A DNA stretch of 39,448 nucleotides from an uncultured Clostridia bacterium (GTDB lineage Bacteria > Bacillota > Clostridia > Christensenellales > UBA1242): assembly GCA_944372335.1 (NCBI GenBank), contig CALVYQ010000003.1:132093-171540 (forward strand). Direction: 5' to 3'. Both the position numbers and the translations under genes were made by a program. Numbering within the stretch: position 1 is the stretch's first letter; each line of letters opens with the position of its first letter. Positions 9,872 to 18,034 of the stretch are shown here, piece after piece. Below the pieces are notes generated by a model, which was given only the letters and a program-made list of their open reading frames with translations, was not told the origin of the DNA and searched no databases.

Positions 9872-11503
9872 TTAAACTATTAAAGAAATTCTCTCCAAAA
9901 CTTTATCCTTTCCAAGTATATTCATGATTTCATATAAATCTGGAGAATCTTTATGGCCGGTTATTGCGACACGTAAAAACTCACATACCTTAGCTACATT
10001 TCCTTTAAATTTATCTGGATTAAGTTTATATTCCTTATTGTCAGTTGCATAGTTAAGCTTTCCTGCCATCTCTTTAATTTTATCGAACCAAGCATCTTTA
10101 CTTGTCAAGTCAATATATCTTTTATAATTCTTTAATACCTCTTCAAACTTCTTTCTATCAAGCTCATCAATTTGATATGATTTTGGAGCACTGAACATAT
10201 AATCAAAGTAGTCAAGCACCATGCTCCATTTATATATATCCTTTCGTGGCTTTGATTTTTCTCTGTCAATATTTAAAACTTTAAGCACATATTCCTTATC
10301 TTTCTCAAGATAGTCAACATTCTCTTCAGAAAATTCCTTTGCCCAAGCGAGCAGTTTTTCATAGCAAGTTTCAGCCGAATACTTTGAAATCATATCTTTT
10401 GAAATATCATTTAATTTCACAATATCAAAAACAGGACGATTTGCCGTTATGTTAAAGCCGTCAAATGGAAACTCATCGACATCAAGAAGAGGATTATTTT
10501 TACGCCAAATTTCAAAATTTGAATTTGCAAGATTGGTTAGATATTCAATAAGAGCCTTTGGTTCATATCCCTCTTTCGCAAAGAAACGCATATCCGCTTC
10601 GACATCAATTCGTTTAGAAATCTTAGTTTTTCCACCATTTTCACGCAATTTGTTTATGAGAGGTGTGTGAATATATTTTGGAAGAGTAAATCCAAGTGTC
10701 TTATGAATTTCAATATGAAGTGGATAGGAAGGTATCCACTCCTCCCCTCTCACCACGGTTGTTGTTCCCATTAAATGGTCATCAATAGCGTGTGCAAAGG
10801 CATAAGTTGGCATAAAGTCACTTTTAAGTAAAACTGCGTCTTCGCCATTTTCTTGAATTTCAAGCTCGCCTTTTAAAACATCTTTAACTTTAATCTTGTT
10901 CTGCCCGTTTCCAGCAGACTTTAACTTTATAGCAAAAGGTTTTTCTGCTTTGATATATTCCTCAATCTGTTCAAGCGTCAAGTTTCTGCAAACATCTTTG
11001 TCCTCTGTGATGCCAAGAGCAAACATCTTTTCACGCTTCTCTTTAACATCATTTAGGCCTTCAGTTTTACGACAAAAACATGGAAAAGCCTTACCTTCTG
11101 CTACCAATTTTTTTGCATAAGCTTTGTATATCTCTTCACGCTCACTTTGAAAATAAGGGCCGTAATTTCCTACAATTTTGACGCCTTTCTCTTCGTATTC
11201 ATCTGGCAAGTAGCCATAACGTTTTAATGTCTCCAAAATTATTGTACTTGCTCCGATAAGCTCTCGTTTTTTATCAGTGTCTTCGATTCGCAAATAGAAA
11301 ACTCCGCCCGATTTTTTTGCAATATTTCTGTCGATTATACACTGAAAAAATCCACCAATATGCATAAAGCCTGTTGGGCTTGGAGCAAAACGTGTAACCT
11401 CCGCATCTTTCTTTAAAGTTCTTGCAGGATATCTTTTTTCAATCTCCTCTACTGTCAAAGCATTATTAGGAAATAGCAAATCTGCTAATTTTTTGTTATC
11501 CAT
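9872..11503 (-). CDS. gltX: Glutamyl-tRNA synthetase (glutamate--tRNA ligase)
   Basis: Class I aminoacyl-tRNA synthetase that charges tRNA-Glu with glutamate in the cytosol, 543 residues. The class I HIGH signature is FAPSPTGFMHIGG at residues 39-51, and the KMSKS-type loop is KISKR at about 294-298. A Cys-rich stretch (FPCFCRK) lies near the tRNA-acceptor insertion. The C-terminal third is the helical anticodon-binding region. A leader of about 37 residues precedes the HIGH block; from memory, a clostridial GltX subgroup has the same MDNKKLADLLFP-type start. It is the last gene of the operon: the upstream lipoprotein stops 29 bp before it and a hairpin terminator follows. Whether it also charges tRNA-Gln cannot be read from the sequence. 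Confidence 0.95.
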   Translation of the reverse strand: MDNKKLADLLFPNNALTVEEIEKRYPARTLKKDAEVTRFAPSPTGFMHIGGFFQCIIDRNIAKKSGGVFYLRIEDTDKKRELIGASTIILETLKRYGYLPDEYEEKGVKIVGNYGPYFQSEREEIYKAYAKKLVAEGKAFPCFCRKTEGLNDVKEKREKMFALGITEDKDVCRNLTLEQIEEYIKAEKPFAIKLKSAGNGQNKIKVKDVLKGELEIQENGEDAVLLKSDFMPTYAFAHAIDDHLMGTTTVVRGEEWIPSYPLHIEIHKTLGFTLPKYIHTPLINKLRENGGKTKISKRIDVEADMRFFAKEGYEPKALIEYLTNLANSNFEIWRKNNPLLDVDEFPFDGFNITANRPVFDIVKLNDISKDMISKYSAETCYEKLLAWAKEFSEENVDYLEKDKEYVLKVLNIDREKSKPRKDIYKWSMVLDYFDYMFSAPKSYQIDELDRKKFEEVLKNYKRYIDLTSKDAWFDKIKEMAGKLNYATDNKEYKLNPDKFKGNVAKVCEFLRVAITGHKDSPDLYEIMNILGKDKVLERISLIV

Positions 11504-11532
11504 ATTTTCTCCTTTTTTAGTTCAACTAAATT

Positions 11533-12600
11533 TTATCCTCTCACCGCTTCATCAAGATAAGTCAGAAAATCTGGCAGTGAGATATTTACAAAGTTTTCCA
11601 CTCTTTCAAGACAAATTAAAGCTCTATCATTATGAAGTAAGTAGTCCGCCATATCATTCTTATAGTCAACGGAGAGTGTTCTAATATCCAAGATTTCCAA
11701 AGCCTCAACATAGACATCTAGCTCTGTTATAAACTTATTCATCATCTCTTTAATCGCATCAAGTTCCTCTTCAGTGAGCGTCTTATATGAGGTCATTTGC
11801 ATGATAGATGAATATTCGTCCATTAAATCTTGAAGTTTATCAAGCACTGCCTCAATCCTATTTTTGGTGGTCGGGTCGGCAGTATCATCTGTTTCGTTAA
11901 AATTAAAAGTTCCTATATCCAAGATATAGAGTTCGTTATAAGCACGTAAAATTTTATTGCAAATATAGTTTTTAGTAAGCCCAACGTGCTCCACGCTGTC
12001 CAAAATGCCTGTTGCTTCCACCGAATTTGATAAATTTAGCGACATCTGAACGCTCTTATCCACAAAATCAACATATTCTCTTTTAAAAGTGCGAAGTCTA
12101 GAGAGTTTTTCCGCATCTCCAGCTGTATTTCCATAGTTTGTAAAGTAAACATCAAGCCTGTCACGTGCATCGATAAAATTTTGTACACTTTCAGTAAAGT
12201 CGTCTATGCTAACTTTTAAATCTTTAAGCGTTCCTCTCGTATCACTGTTGACTTCATCAGCGTCAAGATTGGTTATTACAGTGATATTTTCATCAACATA
12301 GCTCATGGCAAAGGAAAATACACTGTTATAGTAATCTCTCAACTCCAAATAATCTTCTTGCTGACTTCTGATGTATCCATCGACAACATTTCCATAAGAA
12401 ATTTGATAATATTCTCTTGTGTTTCTGCTCGATTCACTTTTATTTAATACCCTATCGTAAGTAGCCATAATAGCAGTCATAGAATCATAAGAAGTTTTTA
12501 CATCTTCGACATTCGTGCTTGAACCACAACCTGCAAGAGCCACCACGCAGGCAATTGAAATTACACATAATGACAAAATTGAAACTATTTTTTTCTTCAT
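11533..12600 (-). CDS. Putative lipoprotein of unknown function
   Basis: 355 residues. The N-terminus is a lipoprotein signal with charged MKKK, a hydrophobic core and the lipobox LAGC (residues 22-25), so the mature protein should be lipid-anchored at Cys25 on the outer face of the membrane. The rest is acidic and apparently mostly helical, without a family motif I recognise. It starts 9 bp after the preceding anchored protein stops and ends 29 bp before gltX, so it is probably co-transcribed with dnaB and gltX. Its size and topology suggest it works with the neighbouring 259-residue extracytoplasmic protein. That pairing is inference from adjacency only. Confidence 0.8.
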   Translation of the reverse strand: MKKKIVSILSLCVISIACVVALAGCGSSTNVEDVKTSYDSMTAIMATYDRVLNKSESSRNTREYYQISYGNVVDGYIRSQQEDYLELRDYYNSVFSFAMSYVDENITVITNLDADEVNSDTRGTLKDLKVSIDDFTESVQNFIDARDRLDVYFTNYGNTAGDAEKLSRLRTFKREYVDFVDKSVQMSLNLSNSVEATGILDSVEHVGLTKNYICNKILRAYNELYILDIGTFNFNETDDTADPTTKNRIEAVLDKLQDLMDEYSSIMQMTSYKTLTEEELDAIKEMMNKFITELDVYVEALEILDIRTLSVDYKNDMADYLLHNDRALICLERVENFVNISLPDFLTYLDEAVRG

Positions 12601-12609
12601 CTCTCCTCC

Positions 12610-13389
12610 TTACAGTATGCCCGTAATAAATGACAAATAATACGCACTTGCTGTGCCATTTTCTTTGATATCTTCAATCTGTTCCTGCCAAACACTATCG
12701 TAGAGATAACCATACACTAGGTCGGTCTTTAAATAATTAGTTGTCATCATATACACACTTCTTGCAGTTGCCAATCTACCCTGTTCATCTAAATTTTCAT
12801 ACGAAGATAGATGATCAACAATTGCTCCAAGCACTTCAGTTGTAAAGTCATTATTGACAATTTGAGAGTTACCACAGGCTGGATAAATATTTCCAAGAGC
12901 GACAAAGGTTTGATTGTTTGCTTCAATAAATTCAAGCATCATCACCCTGACATCGTCCCATGTTCTCATCTCCCAAGACTGATTGTTGCCAGCAGTGTGA
13001 GAGGTGATATAACTTGCCATATCTTCCGCTCTATCTCCTGCCGTATTTAATCCATTTATCACATCACTTCGATTTGCTCTATAGGTGCTGTTATAAGAGG
13101 TGAAAATGATATGTTCTCTATAAAAATCTCCAAGATTGTCATAGGTTTGATATAGAGTTTTAGCTAAGACAATTTCCTCGTTTTGAGCATCATTTTCAAG
13201 CATATAGTCAAGATAGTCTTCAATCGTCTCTTTTTCAGAGTTCTCAGATAAATAGCCTTCATCAACAACACTAATTACCCTGTTTGCTACAGCATCTGTG
13301 TCACGTTCTTTAAAGAGCGTAACAAAGACAACTGTAAGTATTGCAGCAACGATGAGTATGATAACCGTAAAAATTATTCCTTTTTTCAT
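12610..13389 (-). CDS. Membrane-anchored extracytoplasmic protein of unknown function
   Basis: 259 residues. One N-terminal hydrophobic segment (residues about 5-26, IIFTVIILIVAAILTVVFVT) follows a MKKG start and looks like an uncleaved anchor; the remaining roughly 230 residues would face outward. The soluble part is acidic and apparently helical, with many Asn, Tyr and Asp residues and no motif I recognise. The gene directly abuts dnaB (stop at 13390, start at 13389) and sits 9 bp ahead of the lipoprotein gene. Tight packing suggests translational coupling. The similar size and build of this protein and the lipoprotein suggest a cell-envelope pair. Confidence 0.75.
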   Translation of the reverse strand: MKKGIIFTVIILIVAAILTVVFVTLFKERDTDAVANRVISVVDEGYLSENSEKETIEDYLDYMLENDAQNEEIVLAKTLYQTYDNLGDFYREHIIFTSYNSTYRANRSDVINGLNTAGDRAEDMASYITSHTAGNNQSWEMRTWDDVRVMMLEFIEANNQTFVALGNIYPACGNSQIVNNDFTTEVLGAIVDHLSSYENLDEQGRLATARSVYMMTTNYLKTDLVYGYLYDSVWQEQIEDIKENGTASAYYLSFITGIL

Positions 13390-14751
13390 CTATTCTCCCT
13401 CCTGAGTTTTTATCGTCTGATCTGCATTAGTGTAAGTTGTAATCTCTTTAATCCATTTAAGTTTAACCTCACCCGGAGAACCGCTTCTATGCTTAGAAAT
13501 CAAAAGATAGACTGTGCCAGCCTCATCTTGAGAAATGGCATCGTTATAATAATCTGGATTATATAGAAACATAACAATATCCGCATCTTGTTCAATAGAA
13601 CCCGAATCTCTAAGGTCGGAAAGAACAGGCTTATGATCCTCACGCTTATCAACATCACGGGAGAGCTGTGATAGTAATATTATTGGAACATCAAGCTCTT
13701 TAGCCGTCACCTTCAGCATTCTTGTGATTTCCGTTATTTCCTGAGTTCTATTTTCACGGCTTGTCTTGCCTGAGGTCATAAGTTGAAGATAATCTATAAC
13801 AACAAGGTCAAGTCCTTCCGTCATTTTCAATTTGCGACATTTAGAGATTATATCAAGAGGAGTAACCATGGAAGAATCTGATAAATAGAGCGGGCTTTGT
13901 GCCAATTTTTTCTCTGCCGTCCAAATTCTTTTCCATTCCTCTTGATCCAATGAGCCACGAAGTACGTTTGACAAATTTACCTTTGCAATAGAGGCTAAGG
14001 AACGTCTCATAAGTTCCTCTTTACTCATTTCAAGCGCAAACACTGCCACCTTCTTTCCTTCCTCTATAGCTACATGAGTGGCAATATTCATAGCAAAAGA
14101 GGTCTTTCCAACGCCCGGACGTGCCGCCAAAATAATAAGTGCACTTTTCTGCAAGCCGTTTGTCAGTTTATCAAAGTCGTTAAAGCCTGTTGGTAAGCCA
14201 CGCATTTTTCCTTGATTTTCAGCTAAATAATTTAGCTCTTTTAACACATTTGTCAGTGCTCCGCCCGGCTTTCCCACAAGCTCCAAATCACCCTTGCCAT
14301 TATCCTTTTGTGACAAATCAAATATAAGTTTCTCTGCACTTTGCATAGCCTCTTTTTCGTCAGTGCTGTTAAAAGCGTTCTCAATTATCTTCTGTCCGCT
14401 TTTAATCAAATTTCTTCTGATTGCATTTGACGAAACGATATCGCAATAATGCATGAAATTAGCAGCTGACGGCACAACATTTGTCAAAAATGTTATGTAG
14501 TCAATTCCACCAACACTATCCAACTTTTTCTCCACTTCAAGCTCACTCGTCAAAGTGACATAATCAACAGGTATAGATTTAGAGAAAATAGTTTGCATAG
14601 CCTTAAAGATATTTCTATGCGATTCAGAATAAAAATCATCAGGTGAGAGTGATGACAAAATATCAGTCTGTGCCTCTTGGTCAAGTAGCACACACCCAAG
14701 CACTGCCTGTTCGCTCTCTAAACTATTTGGTAAAACTTTATAATCAGCCAT
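13390..14751 (-). CDS. dnaB: Replicative DNA helicase DnaB
   Basis: Hexameric 5'-3' helicase that unwinds DNA at the replication fork and recruits primase. It has 453 residues, normal for the family. The N-terminal helical domain begins with PNSLESEQAVLGCVLLD (residues 7-23), the typical DnaB-N start. The RecA-like domain has Walker A ARPGVGKTS at about 208-216 and Walker B LVVIDYLQLM at about 312-322. The later motif SDLRDSGSIEQDADIVMF is characteristic of DnaB. No intein or insertion is seen. It is second in an operon whose promoter lies at 15039-15067. In many Bacillota dnaB follows rplI; here a small membrane protein gene precedes it and two exported proteins of unknown function follow. 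Confidence 0.97.
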   Translation of the reverse strand: MADYKVLPNSLESEQAVLGCVLLDQEAQTDILSSLSPDDFYSESHRNIFKAMQTIFSKSIPVDYVTLTSELEVEKKLDSVGGIDYITFLTNVVPSAANFMHYCDIVSSNAIRRNLIKSGQKIIENAFNSTDEKEAMQSAEKLIFDLSQKDNGKGDLELVGKPGGALTNVLKELNYLAENQGKMRGLPTGFNDFDKLTNGLQKSALIILAARPGVGKTSFAMNIATHVAIEEGKKVAVFALEMSKEELMRRSLASIAKVNLSNVLRGSLDQEEWKRIWTAEKKLAQSPLYLSDSSMVTPLDIISKCRKLKMTEGLDLVVIDYLQLMTSGKTSRENRTQEITEITRMLKVTAKELDVPIILLSQLSRDVDKREDHKPVLSDLRDSGSIEQDADIVMFLYNPDYYNDAISQDEAGTVYLLISKHRSGSPGEVKLKWIKEITTYTNADQTIKTQEGE

Positions 14752-14760
14752 ACTCCCCTC

Positions 14761-15021
14761 TTATTCCTCTGAAAATGGATCCTTTTTGCCACTTTCTTTT
14801 AGCTTTTTCTCCCGCTTTTTGTCAATCACCGAACAAATGTAGAGATAAAGAAAAAAGAGAACGAATAAGATGACAACCGTGACTATGATGTTCACCACTT
14901 GCGGAACGCCGTAGCTCATCATAACCACAGATAGCACCAAAACAGGAATAAAAACAATCAGGCAAAAGATGCCCAACTTTTTTAACCTATCCTTTAAAAC
15001 CATTCTCTCCGAAACTTTCAT
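14761..15021 (-). CDS. Small two-helix membrane protein of unknown function
   Basis: 86 residues from the ATG at 15019-15021. Two hydrophobic segments (about 16-35 and 41-64) are joined by a short turn. The tail is charged (DKKREKKLKESGKK) and ends in PFSEE, so both termini are probably cytoplasmic. A longer reading from TTG at 15051 is open but would begin upstream of the -10 box, so it cannot lie on the main transcript. The chosen ATG has AGGAT at a good distance and a leader of about 10 nt. This is the promoter-proximal gene of the dnaB operon, ending 9 bp before dnaB. I do not recognise a family. Confidence 0.75.
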   Translation of the reverse strand: MKVSERMVLKDRLKKLGIFCLIVFIPVLVLSVVMMSYGVPQVVNIIVTVVILFVLFFLYLYICSVIDKKREKKLKESGKKDPFSEE

Positions 15022-15038
15022 AATAATCCTATAAGGAA

Positions 15039-15067
15039 AGTATAACAACAAATACGCCTTTTGTCAA
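15039..15067 (-). promoter_or_regulatory. Sigma-A promoter of the dnaB-gltX operon
   Basis: A perfect -35 TTGACA (15062-15067) and a TATACT -10 (15039-15044) have the ideal 17-bp spacing on the minus strand. The predicted start near 15032 leaves a leader of only about 10 nt carrying the AGGAT ribosome-binding site. Confidence 0.85.
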
Positions 15068-15107
15068 GAAACTTCCATTTTTTTCAAACTATTTTAATTA
15101 TTTGCTA

Positions 15108-15134
15108 TAAAAAAGGAGGCAAATATTTGCCTCC
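15108..15134 (-). terminator. Rho-independent terminator of typA
   Basis: The perfect palindrome GGAGGCAAATATTTGCCTCC (15115-15134) is followed on the minus strand by six T residues. It lies about 50 nt after the typA stop codon and separates typA from the dnaB operon promoter. Confidence 0.85.
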
Positions 15135-15184
15135 CAAGTATTTTTATTAAAACTTTTAACACGCCTAAGTTTTCGTTCTTTCTC

Positions 15185-17017
15185 TCAAATCTCCCCACGG
15201 AGCATCTTTCCTCTTTCTCTAAGACGCATATTGTGGTCAAGAATAATCTTTCGTATTCTTATGGACTTTGGAGTGACTTCCAAATACTCATCATCACCCA
15301 AAAATTCAATACAGTCCTCAAGGCTCATAATTCTAGGAGGAGTTAAACGAAGAGCATCATCACTTCCTGAAGCACGCATGTTTGATAGATGTTTACGCTT
15401 GCAAACATTGACAACGATATCTCCACCCTTAGGGTTCGCACCGACAACCATACCTGCATACACAGGCGTGCCTGGCCCGATAAAGAGTTCTCCACGCTCC
15501 TGAGCATTAAAAAGTCCATAGACGATAGCTTCGCCCTCTTCGTGAGCAACAAGTGAGCCATAATCACGGCGGTTGATTTCGCCTTTATAAGGTTCATAGT
15601 CATAGAAAATTGAGTTGATGATTCCTTCTCCACGTGTATCCGTCAAAAATTCTGACTTAAAGCCAAAAAGTCCACGTGACGGAATCAAAAAATCCATCTT
15701 CATGCGAGAGCCATGTGGGGTCATACCTTGAAGTTCGCCTTTTCTCACACCCATCTTGTTCATAACTGTTCCCACGCAGTCCTCAGGCACATCAAGATAG
15801 AGTCTGTCGATAGGTTCGCATTTGACGCCGTCTATCTCTTTAATTAAAACTTTTGGCTGAGAAACTTGAAACTCATAGCCATCTCTACGCATATTTTCAA
15901 TAAGAATGGATAGATGCATCTCGCCACGCCCACAAACTTTAAATTTTTCAGCAGTATCGCCGTCTTCAACTTTAAGTGATAAATCCTTAACCGCTTCCTT
16001 ATAAAGTCTGTCACGGAGATGGCGTGAAGTTACATACTTACCTTCCTTTCCGGCAAATGGACTATCGTTTACCATAAAAGTCATCTCTACCGATGGTTCT
16101 GCTATCTGGACAAATTCAATAGGACTCACATCACTCTCGTCACAAATAGTGTCACCAATAGTCACATCACCTAAGCCTGCCACACAGACAATTTCCCCCA
16201 CTGTTGCTTTTTCGACATTGACACGTTTAAGCCCTTCATAGACGAATAGACTGACTATCTTTGATTTTAATCTTTTTGTATCATCATGCCAATTGCATAC
16301 AACAACATTTTGTCCAACTCTTATTTCGCCATTTTCTATCTTACCAACAGCTAGCTTCCCCACATAATCGTTCTGTTCGCAAGAGGATACTAGCATTTGA
16401 AGTGCACCTTTTTCGTCACCGGTTGGAGCGGGAATATAATCAACAATAGTTTCAAATAGTGGCTTTAAATCTGTGCCTAAAGTGTTTTTGTCAGTCGAAG
16501 CAATACCTTGACGAGCGGAAGCAAAAACAAATGGTGAATTTAATTGTTCTTCGTTTGCGTCTAACTCCAAAAACAATTCCAAAACTTCGTCAATTACTTC
16601 GCTGATGCGTGCGTCAGGTCTGTCTATCTTATTAATCACAACAATAACTTTTAACTTAAGTGCAAGTGCCTTTTCAAGCACAAAGCGAGTCTGTGGCATA
16701 GGCCCCTCAAAAGCATCGACAACAAGGAGTACTCCATCGACCATTTTAAGCACACGCTCCACTTCTCCGCCAAAATCAGCGTGTCCCGGAGTATCCACCA
16801 CATTGATTTTAACACCGTTATAAAAGCAAGAGGTATTCTTGGATAGAATTGTGATTCCTCTTTCTCTTTCAAGAGCGTTACTGTCCATAACACGGTCAGC
16901 AACAACCTGATTTTCTCTAAATACATTTCCTTGTTTTAACATCTCATTGACAAGTGATGTCTTGCCGTGGTCAACGTGGGCAATTATCGCCACATTTCTT
17001 ATGTTTTTATTTTCCAT
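15185..17017 (-). CDS. typA: Ribosome-associated translational GTPase TypA/BipA
   Basis: 610 residues, the usual length for TypA/BipA, an EF-G-like GTPase that binds ribosomes and supports 50S assembly and growth under stress. The GTP-binding motifs are all present: G1 AHVDHGKTS (13-21), the G2-region RERGITI near residue 50, G3 VDTPGHADFGGEV near 74-86, and G4 NKIDRPDA near 130. The C-terminal part contains typical TypA blocks such as SRGLFGFKSEFLTDTRGEG and RKHLSNMRASGSDDA. Start choice is supported by GAGAGG upstream of the ATG. It is transcribed alone, from its own promoter to its own terminator. Confidence 0.97.
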   Translation of the reverse strand: MENKNIRNVAIIAHVDHGKTSLVNEMLKQGNVFRENQVVADRVMDSNALERERGITILSKNTSCFYNGVKINVVDTPGHADFGGEVERVLKMVDGVLLVVDAFEGPMPQTRFVLEKALALKLKVIVVINKIDRPDARISEVIDEVLELFLELDANEEQLNSPFVFASARQGIASTDKNTLGTDLKPLFETIVDYIPAPTGDEKGALQMLVSSCEQNDYVGKLAVGKIENGEIRVGQNVVVCNWHDDTKRLKSKIVSLFVYEGLKRVNVEKATVGEIVCVAGLGDVTIGDTICDESDVSPIEFVQIAEPSVEMTFMVNDSPFAGKEGKYVTSRHLRDRLYKEAVKDLSLKVEDGDTAEKFKVCGRGEMHLSILIENMRRDGYEFQVSQPKVLIKEIDGVKCEPIDRLYLDVPEDCVGTVMNKMGVRKGELQGMTPHGSRMKMDFLIPSRGLFGFKSEFLTDTRGEGIINSIFYDYEPYKGEINRRDYGSLVAHEEGEAIVYGLFNAQERGELFIGPGTPVYAGMVVGANPKGGDIVVNVCKRKHLSNMRASGSDDALRLTPPRIMSLEDCIEFLGDDEYLEVTPKSIRIRKIILDHNMRLRERGKMLRGEI

Positions 17018-17041
17018 ATTTTCCTCTCAAATAACTTATTG

Positions 17042-17070
17042 ATTATATCACAATTTCATCTATTTTACAA
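17042..17070 (-). promoter_or_regulatory. Sigma-A promoter of typA
   Basis: TTGTAA (17065-17070) and TATAAT (17042-17047) are exactly 17 bp apart on the minus strand, about 25 bp upstream of the typA start codon. Confidence 0.8.
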
Positions 17071-17110
17071 GAATTAAATAAAAAAATATGGAAAAAATGT
17101 GGAAAAGTGG

Positions 17111-17147
17111 AAATAAAAGTGGCTTTTTGCCTTTATTTTAGCCACTT
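17111..17147 (-). terminator. Probable terminator after the giant lipoprotein unit
   Basis: AAGTGGCT (17117-17124) and AGCCACTT (17140-17147) form an 8-bp stem with a 15-nt loop, followed on the minus strand by TTTTATTT. It lies between the 270-residue membrane protein gene and the typA promoter. The loop is large and the T run interrupted, so termination may be incomplete. Confidence 0.6.
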
Positions 17148-17180
17148 ATAATTAAATTTTATATTTATTTTTTCTATCTT

Positions 17181-17993
17181 TTAATTTTGTTTTTTGTGTT
17201 TTGTGGAAAACTTATGCCATAATAAAACTATAGTTATAGCTACAACCACAAGAACAATCGCTGTTAAGTACCAAAAAGCTCGATTTATTTCAAGATAATA
17301 GATTGTTATCGGCTCGTCAGCTGCTAGCTCATCAAAAGTACGCTCAAAGGTATTATAATATAACCCTCCGCTTTCTGACATATTTTCACTGCGTGCTTGC
17401 TTTGTCGTAGAGGCTAGTTGATACACAAAAGTAGAATGGTCATAAAGTGACACTATCGTGCTGACATCTTTATTAAAAGTTGTACCCCACATAATAACTG
17501 TGTTTTTCATAAGATTTATTAAAGCTGTGGCGGAACTTGAGGAAAACGGAAAAGCTATATTGTACGTTGATTTTCTTACAAACACACCAGTTTTTTTAGG
17601 CACAACAGGTTCGCTATCTTCCACATCAAAATATTCATTAAATGCCTCTATACAATCAAACTTAAGTATAAAGCCAACTGAGTCATAATCAGAATAGTAG
17701 TTTGGCTTTGATACGCTTGTTCCATCTATTCCCTCAGCTTTTTCTTCATAGCTATCTGACAAAAGAGATGCTGTATTTTTTAGATAATATTTGAAGCCCT
17801 CATAAGAGACACTGTCAACATTTTCAAACGCATAAGAATTGACAGGAAAAAGATAGGCAAAGGAGATGGTGGTGCCATTTGTTATTTTTAATAATTTAAA
17901 GGAATTTTGAGAGCTTTCAGCAGATGCTACATCAAAAGAACTAAACGAAAGTGAAAAAACAAAGGCAAAAAATAAAAGAAGGATTTTTTTCAT
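17181..17993 (-). CDS. Exported single-pass membrane protein downstream of the giant lipoprotein, unknown function
   Basis: 270 residues. A cleavable signal peptide (MKKILLLFFAFVF...DVASA, cleavage after about residue 25) and a C-terminal membrane segment (about 240-259, LTAIVLVVVAITIVLLW) followed by a basic tail (HKFSTKHKKQN) give a type I topology, with about 210 residues outside the cell. The ectodomain matches no family I know. It starts 41 bp after the giant lipoprotein gene ends, with no terminator between, so the two are likely co-transcribed and may work together. There is no close ribosome-binding site: GAGGGAG lies about 20 nt upstream, and an in-frame TAG rules out a longer start. 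Confidence 0.75.
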   Translation of the reverse strand: MKKILLLFFAFVFSLSFSSFDVASAESSQNSFKLLKITNGTTISFAYLFPVNSYAFENVDSVSYEGFKYYLKNTASLLSDSYEEKAEGIDGTSVSKPNYYSDYDSVGFILKFDCIEAFNEYFDVEDSEPVVPKKTGVFVRKSTYNIAFPFSSSSATALINLMKNTVIMWGTTFNKDVSTIVSLYDHSTFVYQLASTTKQARSENMSESGGLYYNTFERTFDELAADEPITIYYLEINRAFWYLTAIVLVVVAITIVLLWHKFSTKHKKQN

Positions 17994-18034
17994 AGATAAA
18001 TTCTATTCAAAACTCCCTCTTTATATTCTTTAAA

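Noticed and set aside
15343-16926. Open frames of about 90 residues within typA
   Set aside because: The typA frame is intact with all motifs, so these are shadow frames.
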